Assembly (NCBI GenBank): GCA_946894095.1
Contig: OX335659.1
Span: forward strand, 6,393,501 to 6,457,500
Reading direction: 5' to 3'
DNA from: Incurvaria masculella
Taxonomy: Eukaryota; Arthropoda; Insecta; Lepidoptera; Incurvariidae
DNA length: 64,000 nt
The notes below the pieces were generated by a model, which was not told the DNA's origin, ran no database searches, and saw nothing but the letters and a program-made list of their open reading frames with translations. Positions 12,034 through 23,178 of this stretch are shown one piece after another; within the stretch, counting starts at the first letter, position 1, and every line of letters begins with the position of its first letter. Both the position numbers and the translations under genes were made by a program.

Positions 12034-12106
12034 GTTTCCGTGGCGTAGCGGTTATCACATCTGCCTAACACGCAGAAGGCCCCCGGTATGATCCCGGGCG
12101 GAAACA
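12034..12106 (+). tRNA. tRNA-Val(AAC) copy 2, probable pseudo-tRNA
   Basis: Acceptor and anticodon arms equal the canonical copies. The D stem carries GCGT instead of GTGT (one mispair), and the T loop reads TATGATC instead of TTCGATC. That destroys the T-psi-C motif and the core of the internal B box (GGTTCGATCC). Transcription and folding are both likely impaired. Confidence 0.8.
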
Positions 12107-13177
12107 TTTGTTTTGAAAAGACGCTATCTATAAGAAAGTTGAAGGAAAGAAAAATACGAACGAACATCATGAAATTGCATCGAAACCATGAATTTTGAAG
12201 CCGCATAATTTTTGGTTCCGTTAACGTAATTGCTTGCCTATATTATTTTTTCGGTTCATTTAAATTGCGTGTCTCTTCTCTTATCTCTTCCCATTTCATT
12301 TACCATGAATTAATTTACTGTATTATAATCAATGGTATTAGCTAATATTGTTCCACAGCCACCAACCTTGGATTCTTAAATATACTTTGCGCCTAATTTT
12401 TTTATTTTTGTTGTTGCAATCAATATAACTTGTGCAAACCAAATCATTGATGGAAATAATATTTGCTAATAAAGTTAAAATACAACTTTGTGGGCTCAAA
12501 TTTTCTGCACTTTCGTGCAGGTCGCCAAGGTTTTCGAAGGTGTCGGGTCGTGTTCCTATCCCATTCTGTGCCTTGTTAGAATTCCTACCAGACCTTGCCA
12601 GTAGAGATTCTATCAATGCCTACCTATGCTGTTTTTGTTTCTGTTTTTTTTTGTAATCTACCTAATGTAAAGGACTAATGCTAATTAATCTAATTGGTAC
12701 ACAGGTGTAGGAGAATTCATATTATTCTGTTCATACATTACTCATCATAAATAAACCCATCGGCAACAGCTATTCAACTTCAAAACTACCCACCCGATAG
12801 CACCAAAATAGAGATAAATCCTCGGATAAATCAATCGTTAGTTGCATGTTAGCTGCTTGCAGATAAAGCGTCCATAAACTTAACAAAATTTCTTGGGATT
12901 CTCAGGCCACTATTCCCTCCAGATTCTACCATGGCTCAACGAGCAACCGGCAATGAATGCACCCCTAAACTGTCCACATTCCTTCCATAAGATCCAACCG
13001 ATCCTGTTGATCCTTTATCTGTAAACTGCTGAATGCACTGCCAAGGTATTTCTCGGAGGTATTTACAACCTGAGGTCCTGGAAAGAAGCACCTGGCCGAC
13101 CGGTATGGTATTCGCAGGCGCTGGAAGTGTTCGTGACCCCATCGGCGTTTTCGGGGGCAGCTGAAATATATAGACTA
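12107..13177. other. No supported gene
   Basis: Mixed sequence. The minus-strand open frames at 12338-12616 and 12936-13142 look like eroded repeat-derived coding sequence, but no domain could be named. Confidence 0.4.
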
Positions 13178-13722
13178 GGAGGTCGCGACAAAAATGGTCA
13201 CGATAACGTAAATGGCTGAAACTGGGTTCACAGAATAAAGACCAACCCTCTGAAGCTAAATGAGTCGGACTGCCTGCGCTAAGTGGTTGCGTTGCCTAGA
13301 AAAGGCGCCTGAAAAAGTAGTTATCGTTACAAGAAAAATATATGTAAAGGTAAATGGCTGCAAATAATGCAGCATGAAAGTATATGTACATACTTATTTA
13401 GTAATACCAAAACTGAACAAATCTGAGCTTGAATTTCGTAGTTATAGGTGATTTAGGTTACAGATACAACTTTAGGTATATTTAAGTATTTAATTAAAAA
13501 AACGACTAGACATTGGTGTATAACAAACAGGTATTAATATTTCTAGACAATCAGTATATTCATCAGCAGCTAGATACTAACATCTATTTTATAAAGGCAA
13601 TCTAGATAACGCAACCACTTGGCGCAGGCAGACCGACATATTTCGAATCAGAGGGTTGGTCTCTAACATGTGAACCCTGATTCAGCCATTTACCTTATCG
13701 TGACCAAAATGTCGTGACCTCC
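13178..13722. mobile_element. Foldback MITE E with ~120-bp inverted ends
   Basis: Left end GGAGGTCGCGACAAAAATGG and right end (inverse) GGAGGTCACGACATTTTGGT start long inverted arms. The arms continue through GGTCACGATAA, TGGCTGAA, GACCAACCCTCTGA and GCAGGCAGTCCGAC-type blocks to AGTGGTTGCGTT. A solo end of the same family is at 40465-40595. No coding capacity. Confidence 0.8.
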
Positions 13723-14061
13723 CGGAATAATATGATGCATGACATATGACGACAAATCACCGCTGTAATAAAAACCCCGTCCATGAAACAAACGATACAC
13801 TCAAGGAAACTATGTCCCTTCGAACCTGCGGTGATTCCGGATCGCAAGATTAGTGTAAAGGCAGTATCAGACAGGAATATCCCACACGATCAAGTTCGAA
13901 GTCTGGTTCTTGTAAAATGTTTTTTTAATTATCTTTATTCTTAGATTGAATTTTATTGAACCGTTGATAAGAATAGTTAATTTACAATACGAATGATTAA
14001 GGTTAATAAATATTAACATATTTGGTCATCTTTTCGTTTTTTTTTCAGTGGCATGAATATA

Positions 14062-14134
14062 GTTTCCGTGGTGTAGCGGTTATGACATCTGCCTAACACG
14101 CAGAAGGCCCCCGGTTCGATCCCGGGCGGAAACA
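14062..14134 (+). tRNA. tRNA-Val(AAC) copy 3, D-stem variant
   Basis: Identical to the canonical copies except TATGAC for TATCAC, which puts G opposite G in the D stem. A and B boxes are otherwise intact and a T-run follows at 14138-14143, so it may be transcribed but fold poorly. Confidence 0.88.
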
Positions 14135-14198
14135 AGATATTTTTTATTTCCCAAAGCATTCCCAAATTTCAGTCGAATCACTCCAAGACAACCGAGTT

Positions 14199-14503
14199 CC
14201 CAGTCCCAGTTAAAACCTAAATTGACTTTTACGGATCGTCGAAGTTACTTAAAAACGTCAAACTCCATACAACTTTTACTAGATATCCTGTGGTTTTACT
14301 TCTTCAAGCTGTCAAAGTCGAACTCGCACTTCCGATTTGTATGAAAAAGCGGAGTCGTCGTACCTACAATGCGTTGAGCATTCACGGCGACGATACGTAA
14401 GCTGTCAAATAAAATTGAGACTCGCAACTCTTAAATACATTTGAAAACGTTAGTCGATCGGTTTGGCGTAAACGCCAATAAAGGTGACAAGTGGGACTAG
14501 GGG
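14199..14503. mobile_element. MITE B, copy 1 (diverged)
   Basis: Begins CCCAGTCCCAGTTAAAACCT and ends with the inverted counterpart GGTGACAAGTGGGACTAGGG. The interior shares ATTCTGTGG-like, TTTACTTCTTCAAGCTGTCA and ATACATTTGAAAACG blocks with copies at 17408, 39669 and 54486. Confidence 0.75.
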
Positions 14504-14910
14504 TACAGATGTCTAATAGTATTTATTTATCCATAGTTGTCTACTTTTCACACATCTGCATACGAAATTATCCAAAGCATTTTTTTAATAAATTTCAGTT
14601 AATTAGCCCGATTCGCTTAAATAACGAGACAGAAAAAAAGAGTAATTGAGAAAAAAACTCTTTTTAAAAGATGTTCACGAAGTTTTCAGAACAAAAAAAG
14701 TAAATCAAATAATTCTATCTAATTAAGAAATGGTCTGTATGAATAGTAACTACATTTCACGATTCATTTACATATTTTTTTGTAAATGTTTAAATGTAAC
14801 CCAAGACAATTGGTTTGTAGAAATCACTTCATACTAACACAAATCATACTATTCTCTAATAATCATAAAAAAATATGAGGTTGTCTCTTGCAAGTTTTTA
14901 TATTTATTCT

Positions 14911-15055
14911 CCCTTACTAATAAATCTAGATCATCGTCTGAATAGGTATACAATGTTTTGTCCCTTTCTCTCCAATTCGAAACTGCTTGTCAATGCAAAG
15001 AACAAAACATTGTATAACTATTCAGATGATGATCCTGGTTTATTATTAACAGGGA
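14911..15055. mobile_element. Near-perfect hairpin MITE, copy A
   Basis: The two halves are inverted copies of each other over about 60 bp: TACTAATAAATCTAGATCAT, TCTGAATAGGTATACAATG and TTTTGTCC, mirrored by GACAAAACATTGTATAACTA and TTCAGATGATGATC. The loop is about 35 nt. A second copy is at 24400-24546 with the same loop. Confidence 0.85.
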
Positions 15056-15171
15056 TTATGTTTGTTGATTTCAATTTATTGAACCTTTGATAAGACAGAT
15101 ATTGTATGTTCAAAGGATTGCGGATTACATGTATATTCATTTGTCGATTTATTTCAGTTACTAGGCATATA

Positions 15172-15244
15172 GTTTCCGTGGTGTAGCGGTTATCACATCT
15201 GCCTAACACGCAGAAGGCCCCCGGTTCGATCCCGGGCGGAAACA
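15172..15244 (+). tRNA. tRNA-Val (anticodon AAC), canonical copy 4
   Basis: Sequence identical to copy 1 over the whole mature tRNA, with AAC anticodon, intact A and B boxes, and TTTT about 10 nt downstream. Its 5' flank (TTATTGAACC, TTGATAAG, TTTCAG, CATATA) resembles that of copy 3, indicating duplication of a larger segment. Confidence 0.97.
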
Positions 15245-16484
15245 AGCGAATATTTTGTATTAAATCTTTTTCAATCCTAGGCCAAAGCTCAGGATTAAAC
15301 GCACAGACTACTTTGTGGGATTAAAATTGGCACTTTTCGTGAAATACCCGGCGCTATTCACAAAAAGCGACATGTTGAATATTTTTTAACCTTAACATCG
15401 AAGATTTTTTTTACTTTTCTTTGATTTATATTTTTGACTCAGTCAGTATTTTGTCTAAATTTTATGAGACACTAAACTGCTGCAAAAAAAAAATTGTTTC
15501 AGATAGTTTTTGAAATATTGTAATGTTTCAATAGTTATTAAAATATCTACAAAATGTTCTGTATTTTTGCTTAATTTTTTAACAGACATGTTAGCCTAAA
15601 TAAAACCTTTAAAAAACTTTATTTTATTTCAACAGCATCTAGAATACATTTCTGCATTTATCGTGACATTTGTTCTACATTTGTACGGAGAGTCGGTGAA
15701 ATTCAAAGCTAATTTTAACCGACTTAAAAAAAAAAGAGGAAGTTCTCATTTCGTCGGAATCTTTTTTTTCACTGCCCCGTCAGAGTTCAATATTTTTTCT
15801 TTTTAAAACGTTATCAAAATTATTTTATCCGAAAAGCAGGGTCCGCTGGGTACGGGGACCGCACGCAGGGTTACCAACCGCAGTGACTTGATCAATCTCG
15901 ATTGTTCTTATCGAGTTTGTTCATTTATTTATTTAATATTTATATTTATTAATAAACGGCAATTCCATGAGTAAGGAATAAGAGCAAGAATAATTTTAAT
16001 CTGTGCCTAAATACAAATTCTACAAGAGCGTTCTTGTTCGTTGTAGCGGTCTTGATATTCAAATCGGTATTTTGCAACTAAATTATTTTGGTGCCGTCTT
16101 AAGGAGTTGTGACGAGAATTGAGCTGTTGGGAATGGCCGACAAGCCTTTGTCGAAACGAGCCGATTATCTAAAGAATACCTCAGGCAATTCAAGTTATTC
16201 CCTTGTCAGAAAACTACCGCTGAATATACATATACTTATACATTTTGGGTGGTGTAATGCGTTACATCTAATCGCCGTGGTGGATCCTGTGAGCATATTT
16301 GACCCAGCCTAATTGGGAGCATCTGGTCGACCGGTCAGTTCACCACATCGGAGTAATAACCATACCACCCGACAGCAAGGCGTGCGCTTAACATTTAGCC
16401 AAAATCACGAATAAATTAGTTTTTGTACTAAACGAAAACTATAATTCCAATTTTTTTATGTAACTCGTTATAGGTGACCAATAC
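15245..16484. other. No supported gene; one repeat fragment
   Basis: AT-rich. At 15712-15785 the block TTTTAACCGACTT, an A run and GAGGAAGTTCTCATTTCGTC is a common lepidopteran dispersed repeat. No gene recognised. Confidence 0.5.
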
Positions 16485-16509
16485 CCACGGAGATCGACGA
16501 TCTCCGTGG
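16485..16509. repeat. Perfect short palindrome
   Basis: CCACGGAGATCG, one central base, then CGATCTCCGTGG. Could be a binding site or the centre of an eroded foldback element. Confidence 0.8.
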
Positions 16510-16699
16510 CTAGTACCACATCCATCGTCTTGATTGGACCGACCACACGTCATTCCCGAAAGAATAAGGTGCCATGATTTCTTTTTATTGGCGATGGTAG
16601 GTACCAACCGGCATCGCGGCAGTACGATGACGAAGCACGAAACGGGGGAGGTTGGTTGTATCTGACAGCTATTGCGATTACGAAATGGAAGCACCGGCA

Positions 16700-16898
16700 A
16701 CCGCAGTGCGATTACGAAGCGCGAAATGAGGTGTAGGTGCGATTAGTACCCCAAACTCTTAGATGAAAAATAAATATTCTTCTTTTTCATCTAAGCCCAA
16801 ACTGACATATTTTGTACTCGAAAGCCGTCAGTTTGCTGTCAATTTGGGGTAGGTGCGCGGCACCTACACCTCATGCCGCGCTTCGTAATCGCGCTGCC
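16700..16898. mobile_element. Foldback element around 16.8 kb
   Basis: Left arm GCGATTACGAAGCGCGAAAT then GAGGTGTAGGTGC; right arm GCACCTACACCTC then ATGCCGCGCTTCGTAATCGC. The interior contains a second hairpin (CTTAGATGAAAAA / TTTTTCATCTAAG). Non-coding. Confidence 0.7.
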
Positions 16899-17386
16899 GC
16901 CGTGCGGACCTAGTAGGTCAGGCCTACCTACCTACAGTTTTACATTGATTCCGAAACATGGAACAGCTCGCAATCGTAACGAACTGCACTTATCCAACTG
17001 AGAAGGGAAATAAAGTGGTGCATGAACGAAGCCGGATGTGAACATGGCCTCTGGCATGGAAGGTAAGTCTACACGCCCCTGACCTACTATTTGTAAGAAT
17101 TTTCATTCAATTTTTACTGAATTAGTATAGATACGCTACGGCATGGTGCACTGGTTAGTATTATAATTATGGCAATGATACACCTATCTTAGAGGCAAAA
17201 AATTGCAGCATTTAAAAAAACCATTAGTGAAAGCCAAAACGAAATAATAAAATGTATTATAAGCCAATTCAATGCCGAAATATTTATATTCTGGCATAGC
17301 TTCATGTTAACAACTTTATAAATGTACTAACCATGTAATGTCTACTAACAACATATGGGTCATGACCTGAAATAAAAATTATTATT

Positions 17387-17398
17387 ATTATTATTATT
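17387..17398. repeat. (ATT)n microsatellite
   Basis: About five tandem ATT units, directly before MITE B copy 2. Confidence 0.7.
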
Positions 17399-17407
17399 TC
17401 TTCCTCA

Positions 17408-17760
17408 GAGTGGGCAGTCTGAGTTCTCACCGAAATTGGCGTTTACGGCAAACCGATCGACTGGCGTTTTCTCCAAACTCCATACAAGTTTTTACTAGAT
17501 ATTCTGTGGTTTTACTTCTTCAAGCTGTCAAAGTCAAACGCGGACTTCCGATTTGTATGAAAACGCGGAGTGGACGTAAACGGCAACGTCGACGTATTTA
17601 CGGCAACGTTGAGTAAGCTGTCAAATCAAGCTCGGACTCGCAAATGTTAGTTCGCTTAACGCCCGCTGCGCGCGCTCTTCAATTTCTCCATACATTTGAA
17701 AACGCCAGTCGATCGGTTTGCCGTAACGCCAATTTAGGTGACAACTTAGACTACCGGCTC
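17408..17760 (+). mobile_element. MITE B, copy 2
   Basis: Inverted ends of about 50 bp: GAGTGGGCAGTCTGAGTTCT, then CACCGAAATTGGCGTTTACG, mirrored at the right by CGTAACGCCAATTTAGGTGA. Nearly identical to the copy at 39669-40020 in opposite orientation. The apparent 68-codon reading frame inside is an accident of the repeat. Confidence 0.85.
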
Positions 17761-17767
17761 AGGCTGT

Positions 17768-18764
17768 GTAGACCTGTAGTGGGACGCCTTGCGATTCGAT
17801 AAGCTGGGTAAACACCTCTGAGCGCGATTGGGTTCTGGATGGGTGACCATTTTAAGCCGTTGCGGCTGGCCGTGGTTTGAATTCCACGTAAAACTGTAGG
17901 TACCCTTCCTTACTTACTAGGTGAAAGGGTAAATCTCGTCCAAGTTGGTACCATCGCATTGAATGAACGATGGTCGAAGCGACAGTGAAAATTGTCCGTG
18001 TTTTCCGTCCAGTTCAATGTAGCCGATTAATACAAGGAAGGAAAAAACGAGGAATTAAAGTGACGAATCCGAGTGTGCAATATTCATCTAATGGAGGAAA
18101 TAAAGAATTTGAAACTAAACTGGAAGGTCCTGGCACGGCACCTAGTTCCCATGTGGTGTTAGGCTAGACGTTCAGTTTGGTATTAAGGTGGCCCAACCCG
18201 GCGGGCCCAACTCATTCGCGGGCACGGTACAAAACCGTGCTGTTGCGCTCTGAGACCTTCTCTGTTTCAAAGAATAAGACAGGCTCCGTGATGAGGAAGA
18301 TGCAACATGTCCACAAAAAAGACAATGTGCATAGTGTATGATTTGGTAAGATTTACGAAAATTTTAATATCAAGACGACATATAGCTAAAAGTAAACCAC
18401 GACCGCTGTAGTCGAAAATCTAACAAAAACCAAATATATCATAAATCTTGATTAAATAATCTATGTCTGATGACTAATCTTTTTACGATGTTCTTACTTT
18501 ATCATTGCGTAATCCACCTCCAAAGTTATTGTCTAAAACGCGCGAAAAATTCGAACTTTCGGACCTTATAACTTAGAAACCAAACACAATTTTACAATGC
18601 CAATGGTCATCAGACATCTAGTTCGATCAAATAAAGCTATTTTGAGCAAAATTTTGGATCTCTGACAAGAAATATGGGCGTGATCTTCTTTCCCCTTTTG
18701 TATGGGGAGATGAGCGGGTTGGGCCACCTTAACCATCCATGTCCAGTTACATAAAAAAAGCGAA
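17768..18764 (+). mobile_element. SINE S1 (5S-like head), interrupted by TTAA-1 MITE
   Basis: Contains GGGTTCTGGATGGGTGACCA (5S rRNA-like), the B-box-like GTGGTTTGAATTCCACG, body CCTTCCTTACTTACTAGGT, and tail GTCCAGTTCAATGTAGCCG to CACCTAGTTCCCATG. The TTAA-1 element at 18183-18732 sits inside its last ~50 bp. An 80-bp insert at 18042-18121 is flanked by GGAAGG on both sides. Confidence 0.75.
18183..18732. mobile_element. TTAA-1 MITE, copy 2 (full length)
   Basis: TTAA at both ends and TIRs GGTGGCCCAACCCG / CGGGTTGGGCCACC. About 550 bp without coding capacity. Nearly identical to 26786-27334. The SINE copy at 23899 supplies the empty site (GGTATTAGCCATCC versus GGTATTAA...TTAACCATCC). Confidence 0.92.
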
Positions 18765-18944
18765 TACGACGGATATAATTTTATTTTAAATGAGCGCTAA
18801 CCAGAGATTAAAATTGTATTTGAATAAACCTAATTTTTCCTGCATTAAAATTAAAAGCCGCATGCGTGCGCAACAGGGATAAGGCCCACGCCTATATACT
18901 CCAGGAACTTTAGACTTAAATCAGCACTTAGAAAAACATTAAAT

Positions 18945-19450
18945 CCGAAATGCAATTTTTTTTCTCAGAAACGTAGTATTTCATATGGACGTGTGTACAT
19001 TAAGTTTGCAACATTTTGGGGGGCCCGGAAGATAGAAATAAAATATGAAAGATGTTTAAGAAATGATATCTCCTAAACAAATATTTAGAAATGGTATTTC
19101 AAAATCGAATATGTTAACTATTTTTAAGTGTAATATAACTGTAAATTTGCAACAATTTATTATTTACGGAACTGTGTAAATATATTTTTTTTGTACTATT
19201 TCCGTAATATCTGCAAAGCAAATACTGCTAACTCAGTTTTATTTTCTGGAATATGTAAATGGCCTAAATCTCTATATTCTGTGAGAAATTTAAAATGTTG
19301 CAAAACTTAGAAGCACATTTTTTTTTCATTTATAATTTTTAGATTCGAATATAAGCTAAACAAAAAATTCTAAATGCGGTTTGAATCATTCATTTTGTAG
19401 TTTTATCTTTCAATAATATGCTATCAATTTTGCAACAATACAAATCGTCC
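18945..19450 (+). repeat. AT-rich dispersed repeat J, copy 1
   Basis: Shares ATCCGAAATGCA, CTCAGAAA, TAAGTTTGCAACATT, GGGGCCCGGAAGATAGA and ATCTCCTAAACAAATATTTA blocks with the reverse-orientation copy at 26110-26545. Rich in TTGCAACA motifs; not coding. Confidence 0.75.
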
Positions 19451-19714
19451 GGAACTAGGTTCAATTAAAACATTACTATAATTACCAGTTTTCACTCGTA
19501 CACCGACGTAAAGCCACTTCTCTGTGTAAGTGTAGCGCGTGTAAACATAGCTAGGAAGACTGCGGTGGACGCGGGGGGATGGGGCCGGTCGGCTCGACAG
19601 ATTCTCCCCGCCTTGCTACCTAAACATCGCCGCATTTATTTTGTGTTCGTTCGGGAGCAATTTTCATGTGTAAATTGATTTACATTGTTGATAATACAGA
19701 ATGGCTGTGGACAT

Positions 19715-20005
19715 TTGCGATAGAGCGATCTTGGCTCAGTGTCGGGTGGATTTGCTTTACACGACAGAGGTCTGGGTTCAAATCCCCACAATGCACATCC
19801 ACCACTATCTTTCTCTTTCTGAGTTGGATAAATGCATTTCGTCATTAATGCGAGCGGTTCCATGGTTCGGAATCCTTGAAAAACTGTAGGTTAAGCCCTC
19901 CCGGGTTGGTACCTTCATACGCATTTTCCGTCCGTGTTTTCCATCCAGTACAATGTAGCCGTGCTCATAAAAGGGGTGGTCCTGCCATGGCACTTATTCC
20001 ATCGT
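19715..20005 (+). mobile_element. SINE T1 (tRNA-headed)
   Basis: A box-like TTGGCTCAGTGTCGGGTGG and a classic B box GGGTTCAAATCCC form a tRNA-derived Pol III promoter. The body then follows: TCTCTTTCTGAGTTGGATAA, GTTCCATGGTTCGGAATCC, and the tail GTTTTCCATCCAGTACAATG shared with the 5S-headed SINEs. Confidence 0.8.
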
Positions 20006-20469
20006 AAATGCGGTGTGTTGAGATGAAAATGGAATAGAATTGATGCGATCATAATTGGCAATTACTAAGAATGTTTTGACGGGATGCCGGCCGTGCCTCT
20101 AGTCCTTTTATTTTTAACATTCTTAGTATGCTTATGGTATGCTTGTTTTATCTATATTTTTATTTTGGATGATAAATTGTTCGCCTTAATAATTTCACCT
20201 TTTTACCGATTTCGCCACGCATAGTCATTATCTGAAATAATAGGAAGATTTGAACCAGGAAAAAAAATTTTTCAAGAAATTCAACCGACGAAAAAATTAT
20301 CAGATAAGCGAAAAACATAACAAGAAGTTTGATATGACCCCGTATCGTAACAAACAAACGTAAATCGCTGACTCAATATTAGTAATTTTATTTTTCCCTT
20401 CTGAGTTTTAAGGTTAACCACCCTAACTCCGCGAGATATAGCAAGATTATTAATTAGATTAGATTAATA

Positions 20470-20560
20470 CCAAGAATGCAATCCCGATCTCGCAAGATCT
20501 CGTTTTCGCGAGTTCTCGGCCTTTTTTAAACGAGATTGATCTCGACACACTAGCATAAAA
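20470..20560 (+). repeat. hAT-like terminus fragment
   Basis: AATGCAATCCCGATCTCGCA resembles the ends of the 671-bp hAT-like element at 58284-58954, including the CTCG/CGAGAT-rich subterminal sequence. Only one end is recognisable. Confidence 0.5.
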
Positions 20561-20739
20561 ACCTCTAAAGAGAGTTGTTACTCTATCAATTCCCTATACT
20601 ACGGGCGATAACTGGCGATAGGTCTATTTCAACACTGACAAGTGCGCTATATTGACATTGAGTCACTCCAGAGAGCCTATTCAATACCAAAATTGACTTG
20701 GTGATGTCTTGCTTTCGAGAGTGACAAGTCAGAAAAATT

Positions 20740-21412
20740 AAGTTGTCATCATGGACACCAAATTGTCTTTTTTCATGATCACGTCGACAAACTATGCAAA
20801 AGCTCCTTTCGGTCCCTGGGTGTTGTATTGAGACAAACGTACCATTTGCGCAGTACAGATGCCGTAAACATCCTGTACAACACATTTGTGAGAAGCAAGC
20901 TAGAATGCAATGCAATGATATGGAACCCTCATGAGGCTTAATATACTGCCATGCTTGAAAGAGTGCAAAAAAAGTTTTTGAGATTCCTTTATAAAAATAA
21001 TTATATTTTTATCCGATTTATCCGAATCGCAGTTAACAAAAGATGTGTTTAAATTAGTAATTGGACACGTGCAAAATATTTCAGTGCTAAAGAGTGTTAA
21101 TCTGTTCGCCCCAGAAAATTACAGTCGCGCGCGCTCTCATCCTCGCTTCGCGCTGCCCTCCTCGCGCACCAACATGCTGCGTCACGCGCCGCTTACCCAT
21201 GCGCTTACAGCTCTAAATGATATATCTGACAAAATAGACATCTATGCTTGCACTCTGGCCGAGTTCCAGAAGGCAGTTGCTGTTTACTTTGAAGCTGCAT
21301 AATTTTTAAATAAGGTGTGTACTTTATCTATAAATTGCCTAACGCCTTGGCCATTACGCTGTAATGTTAGGTATATTGTTGTATGAATAAATAAATAAAT
21401 AAGTAAATACGG
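20740..21412 (+). pseudogene. Jockey-like LINE reverse transcriptase 3' remnant
   Basis: The plus strand encodes DHVDKLCKSSFRSLGVVL, then AVNILYNTFVRSKLECNAMI and MLERVQKKFLRFLY, with an in-frame stop between them. This is the thumb region of jockey-clade reverse transcriptases (R-S-x-LE-Y/C, then E-x-VQ-x-KFLR). After a frameshift, the C-terminal region runs from ~21045 to a TAA at 21302 (SRARSHPRF, LRHAPL). An (AAAT)n tail at 21387-21409 ends the copy. No catalytic YADD region, so inactive. Confidence 0.75.
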
Positions 21413-21900
21413 CCAGTGGCTGAAAAAGAGGGTATCCGTCTATAGAGCAGCCACTCCACTAACCCCTAATTTCACTATTTCCAGCTATCTGAAATTCGTT
21501 AGCTTACTTTCAGTTAGATTGCATATTCGCATGGTGTAACCATAAGATAACTTTGGGATTTTTGTAGCTGATGGTAGTGAAAATGGGTGTAAGTAAACTC
21601 TTTATTTCAGGACGGATAAGCAAATATTTTAATAAAATATAAATTTTAGTACTAAAATTACATACGTCGCTTTGTTCAACAAATGTGTTATTAATGCAGA
21701 ATCAACGGACACATCAAAGACATTGCCTTACTTTACGAATGTGGAACTAACTCATTCACGGGCACGGTACAAAACCGATTTATCGCGCTCTGGGACCTTC
21801 TCTGTTACACAGAAAAAGACAGGCTCCGTGATGAGTAATATGCAACATGTCCACAAAGCAGACAATGCGCATAGTGTTTGATTTGGTAAGATTTACGAAA

Positions 21901-23178
21901 GGTTGGGGAAAAAGTTTCTTCGCATTTTTTAAGAAAATTCAAAACATTTTTTAATATGGTTTATTTACATTTAACTAAAGTATGTAGGTACCATTTTGTT
22001 CGATAACTTTTTGCCATCTTGTAGGTAGGGACATGATCCCATTGCTATAGAAATATTGGGACTTCTGATCAATATACCGCGACAAGTGGTTTTGGCAGTC
22101 CTCTCGTGATGTTAACCTGACACTGCCTAAAGAATTCTGAAGAGACCTAAACAGGTGGAAATCTGAAGGTGCAAGGTCAGGACTATACGGCGGATGCATT
22201 AACACCTCCCAGCCAAACTCTCTTAGTTTTTGCTGAGTGGCTAAAGATGTGTGAGGTCTAGCGTTATCATGATGAAAAACCACACCCCTTCTGTTGATTA
22301 ATTCCGGCCGCTTTCTCTCAACTTCTTGCTTTAATCTCATCAGTTGTTCGCAGTAGAGTTCAGAATCGATGGTCCTGCCTGGTGGTAACAGCTCATAATG
22401 AATAATGCCCTTCCAATCCCACCACACCCACAGCATCACCTTGTTGCGAGTTAACCCGGGTTTCGCCACAGTCTGTGAAGCTTGACCGGCCTTTGACCAC
22501 GACCTTTTTCGCACGTTCTTGTCGTACGTGATCCACTTTTCATCACCAGTTATCAGCTTCTTCAAAAATGGTTCGGTTTCATTACGTCGTAATAAAGAAT
22601 CACAAATGAGTACACGGTTCATTAGGTTTCTTTCAGTGAGCTCGTGAGGTACCCAAATATCGAGCTTTTTTGTGTACCCAGTTTTTTTCAAATGCGCCAA
22701 AACTGTTTTGTGGTCAATTCCTAGTTCTTCAGCTACGTCGTAACTACTGATATGCCGATCTTGCTCCACTTTTTCAAAAATGGCATCCATTTTATCCGTA
22801 ATAGGGCGACCAGAGCGACGTGCATCTTTGACATCAAAATTTCCGGATTGAAAACGCTTAAACCAAATTTGTGCTACTCTCACAGACACTGCACTAGGTC
22901 CATAAGCATCGCAAATTTTTTCGCGGCTTGCGTTGCATTTTTACCTTTTTTGTAGTAAAATTTTAAAATGTATCGAATTTCTTCATTAGATTCACTCATT
23001 TTGACAGTACGAAAAACAAATGAGAATCACACATTTTCCTAATTTCAATTTGGAATTATGTTCTTTAAAATTTAAACTTTCAATGATACCAAAACCAGCC
23101 AGATACAAATAGTATAGCCAAAGAGATTTTATTACAAGTTCATACATACTATAATGCGAAAAGACTTTTTCCCCGACC
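21901..23178 (-). mobile_element. Mariner element, copy 1 (1278 bp)
   Basis: Ends GGTTGGGGAAAAAGT and ACTTTTTCCCCGACC are imperfect inverted repeats matching the second copy at 49661-50939. Length is one base shorter than that copy. The right flank begins TA; the left flank shows AA where TA is expected, so one duplication base has mutated. Confidence 0.95.
21975..22999 (-). pseudogene. Mariner transposase, frameshifted
   Basis: This copy would encode the same 341-residue transposase as 49840-50865 but is broken by loss of one base in an A run of the sense strand (T run at 22916-22921: six bases here, seven in the other copy). The frame is shifted near codon 30, and the main open frame covers only the remaining ~304 codons, lacking the first part of the N-terminal helix-turn-helix domain. 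The catalytic DD34D residues remain (GDEKW, HDNARPH, SPDLAPSD). Apart from the frameshift it differs at about six residues from the other copy: A for V at 32, W for L at 156, W for C at 191, R for S at 209, L for F at 223, Y for C at 309. Very recent decay. Confidence 0.95.

Noticed and set aside
17410..17616. 68-codon frame
   Set aside because: Lies inside MITE B; related copies do not preserve it.
20586..20915. 109-codon minus-strand frame
   Set aside because: Antisense shadow of a LINE reverse transcriptase remnant read on the plus strand.
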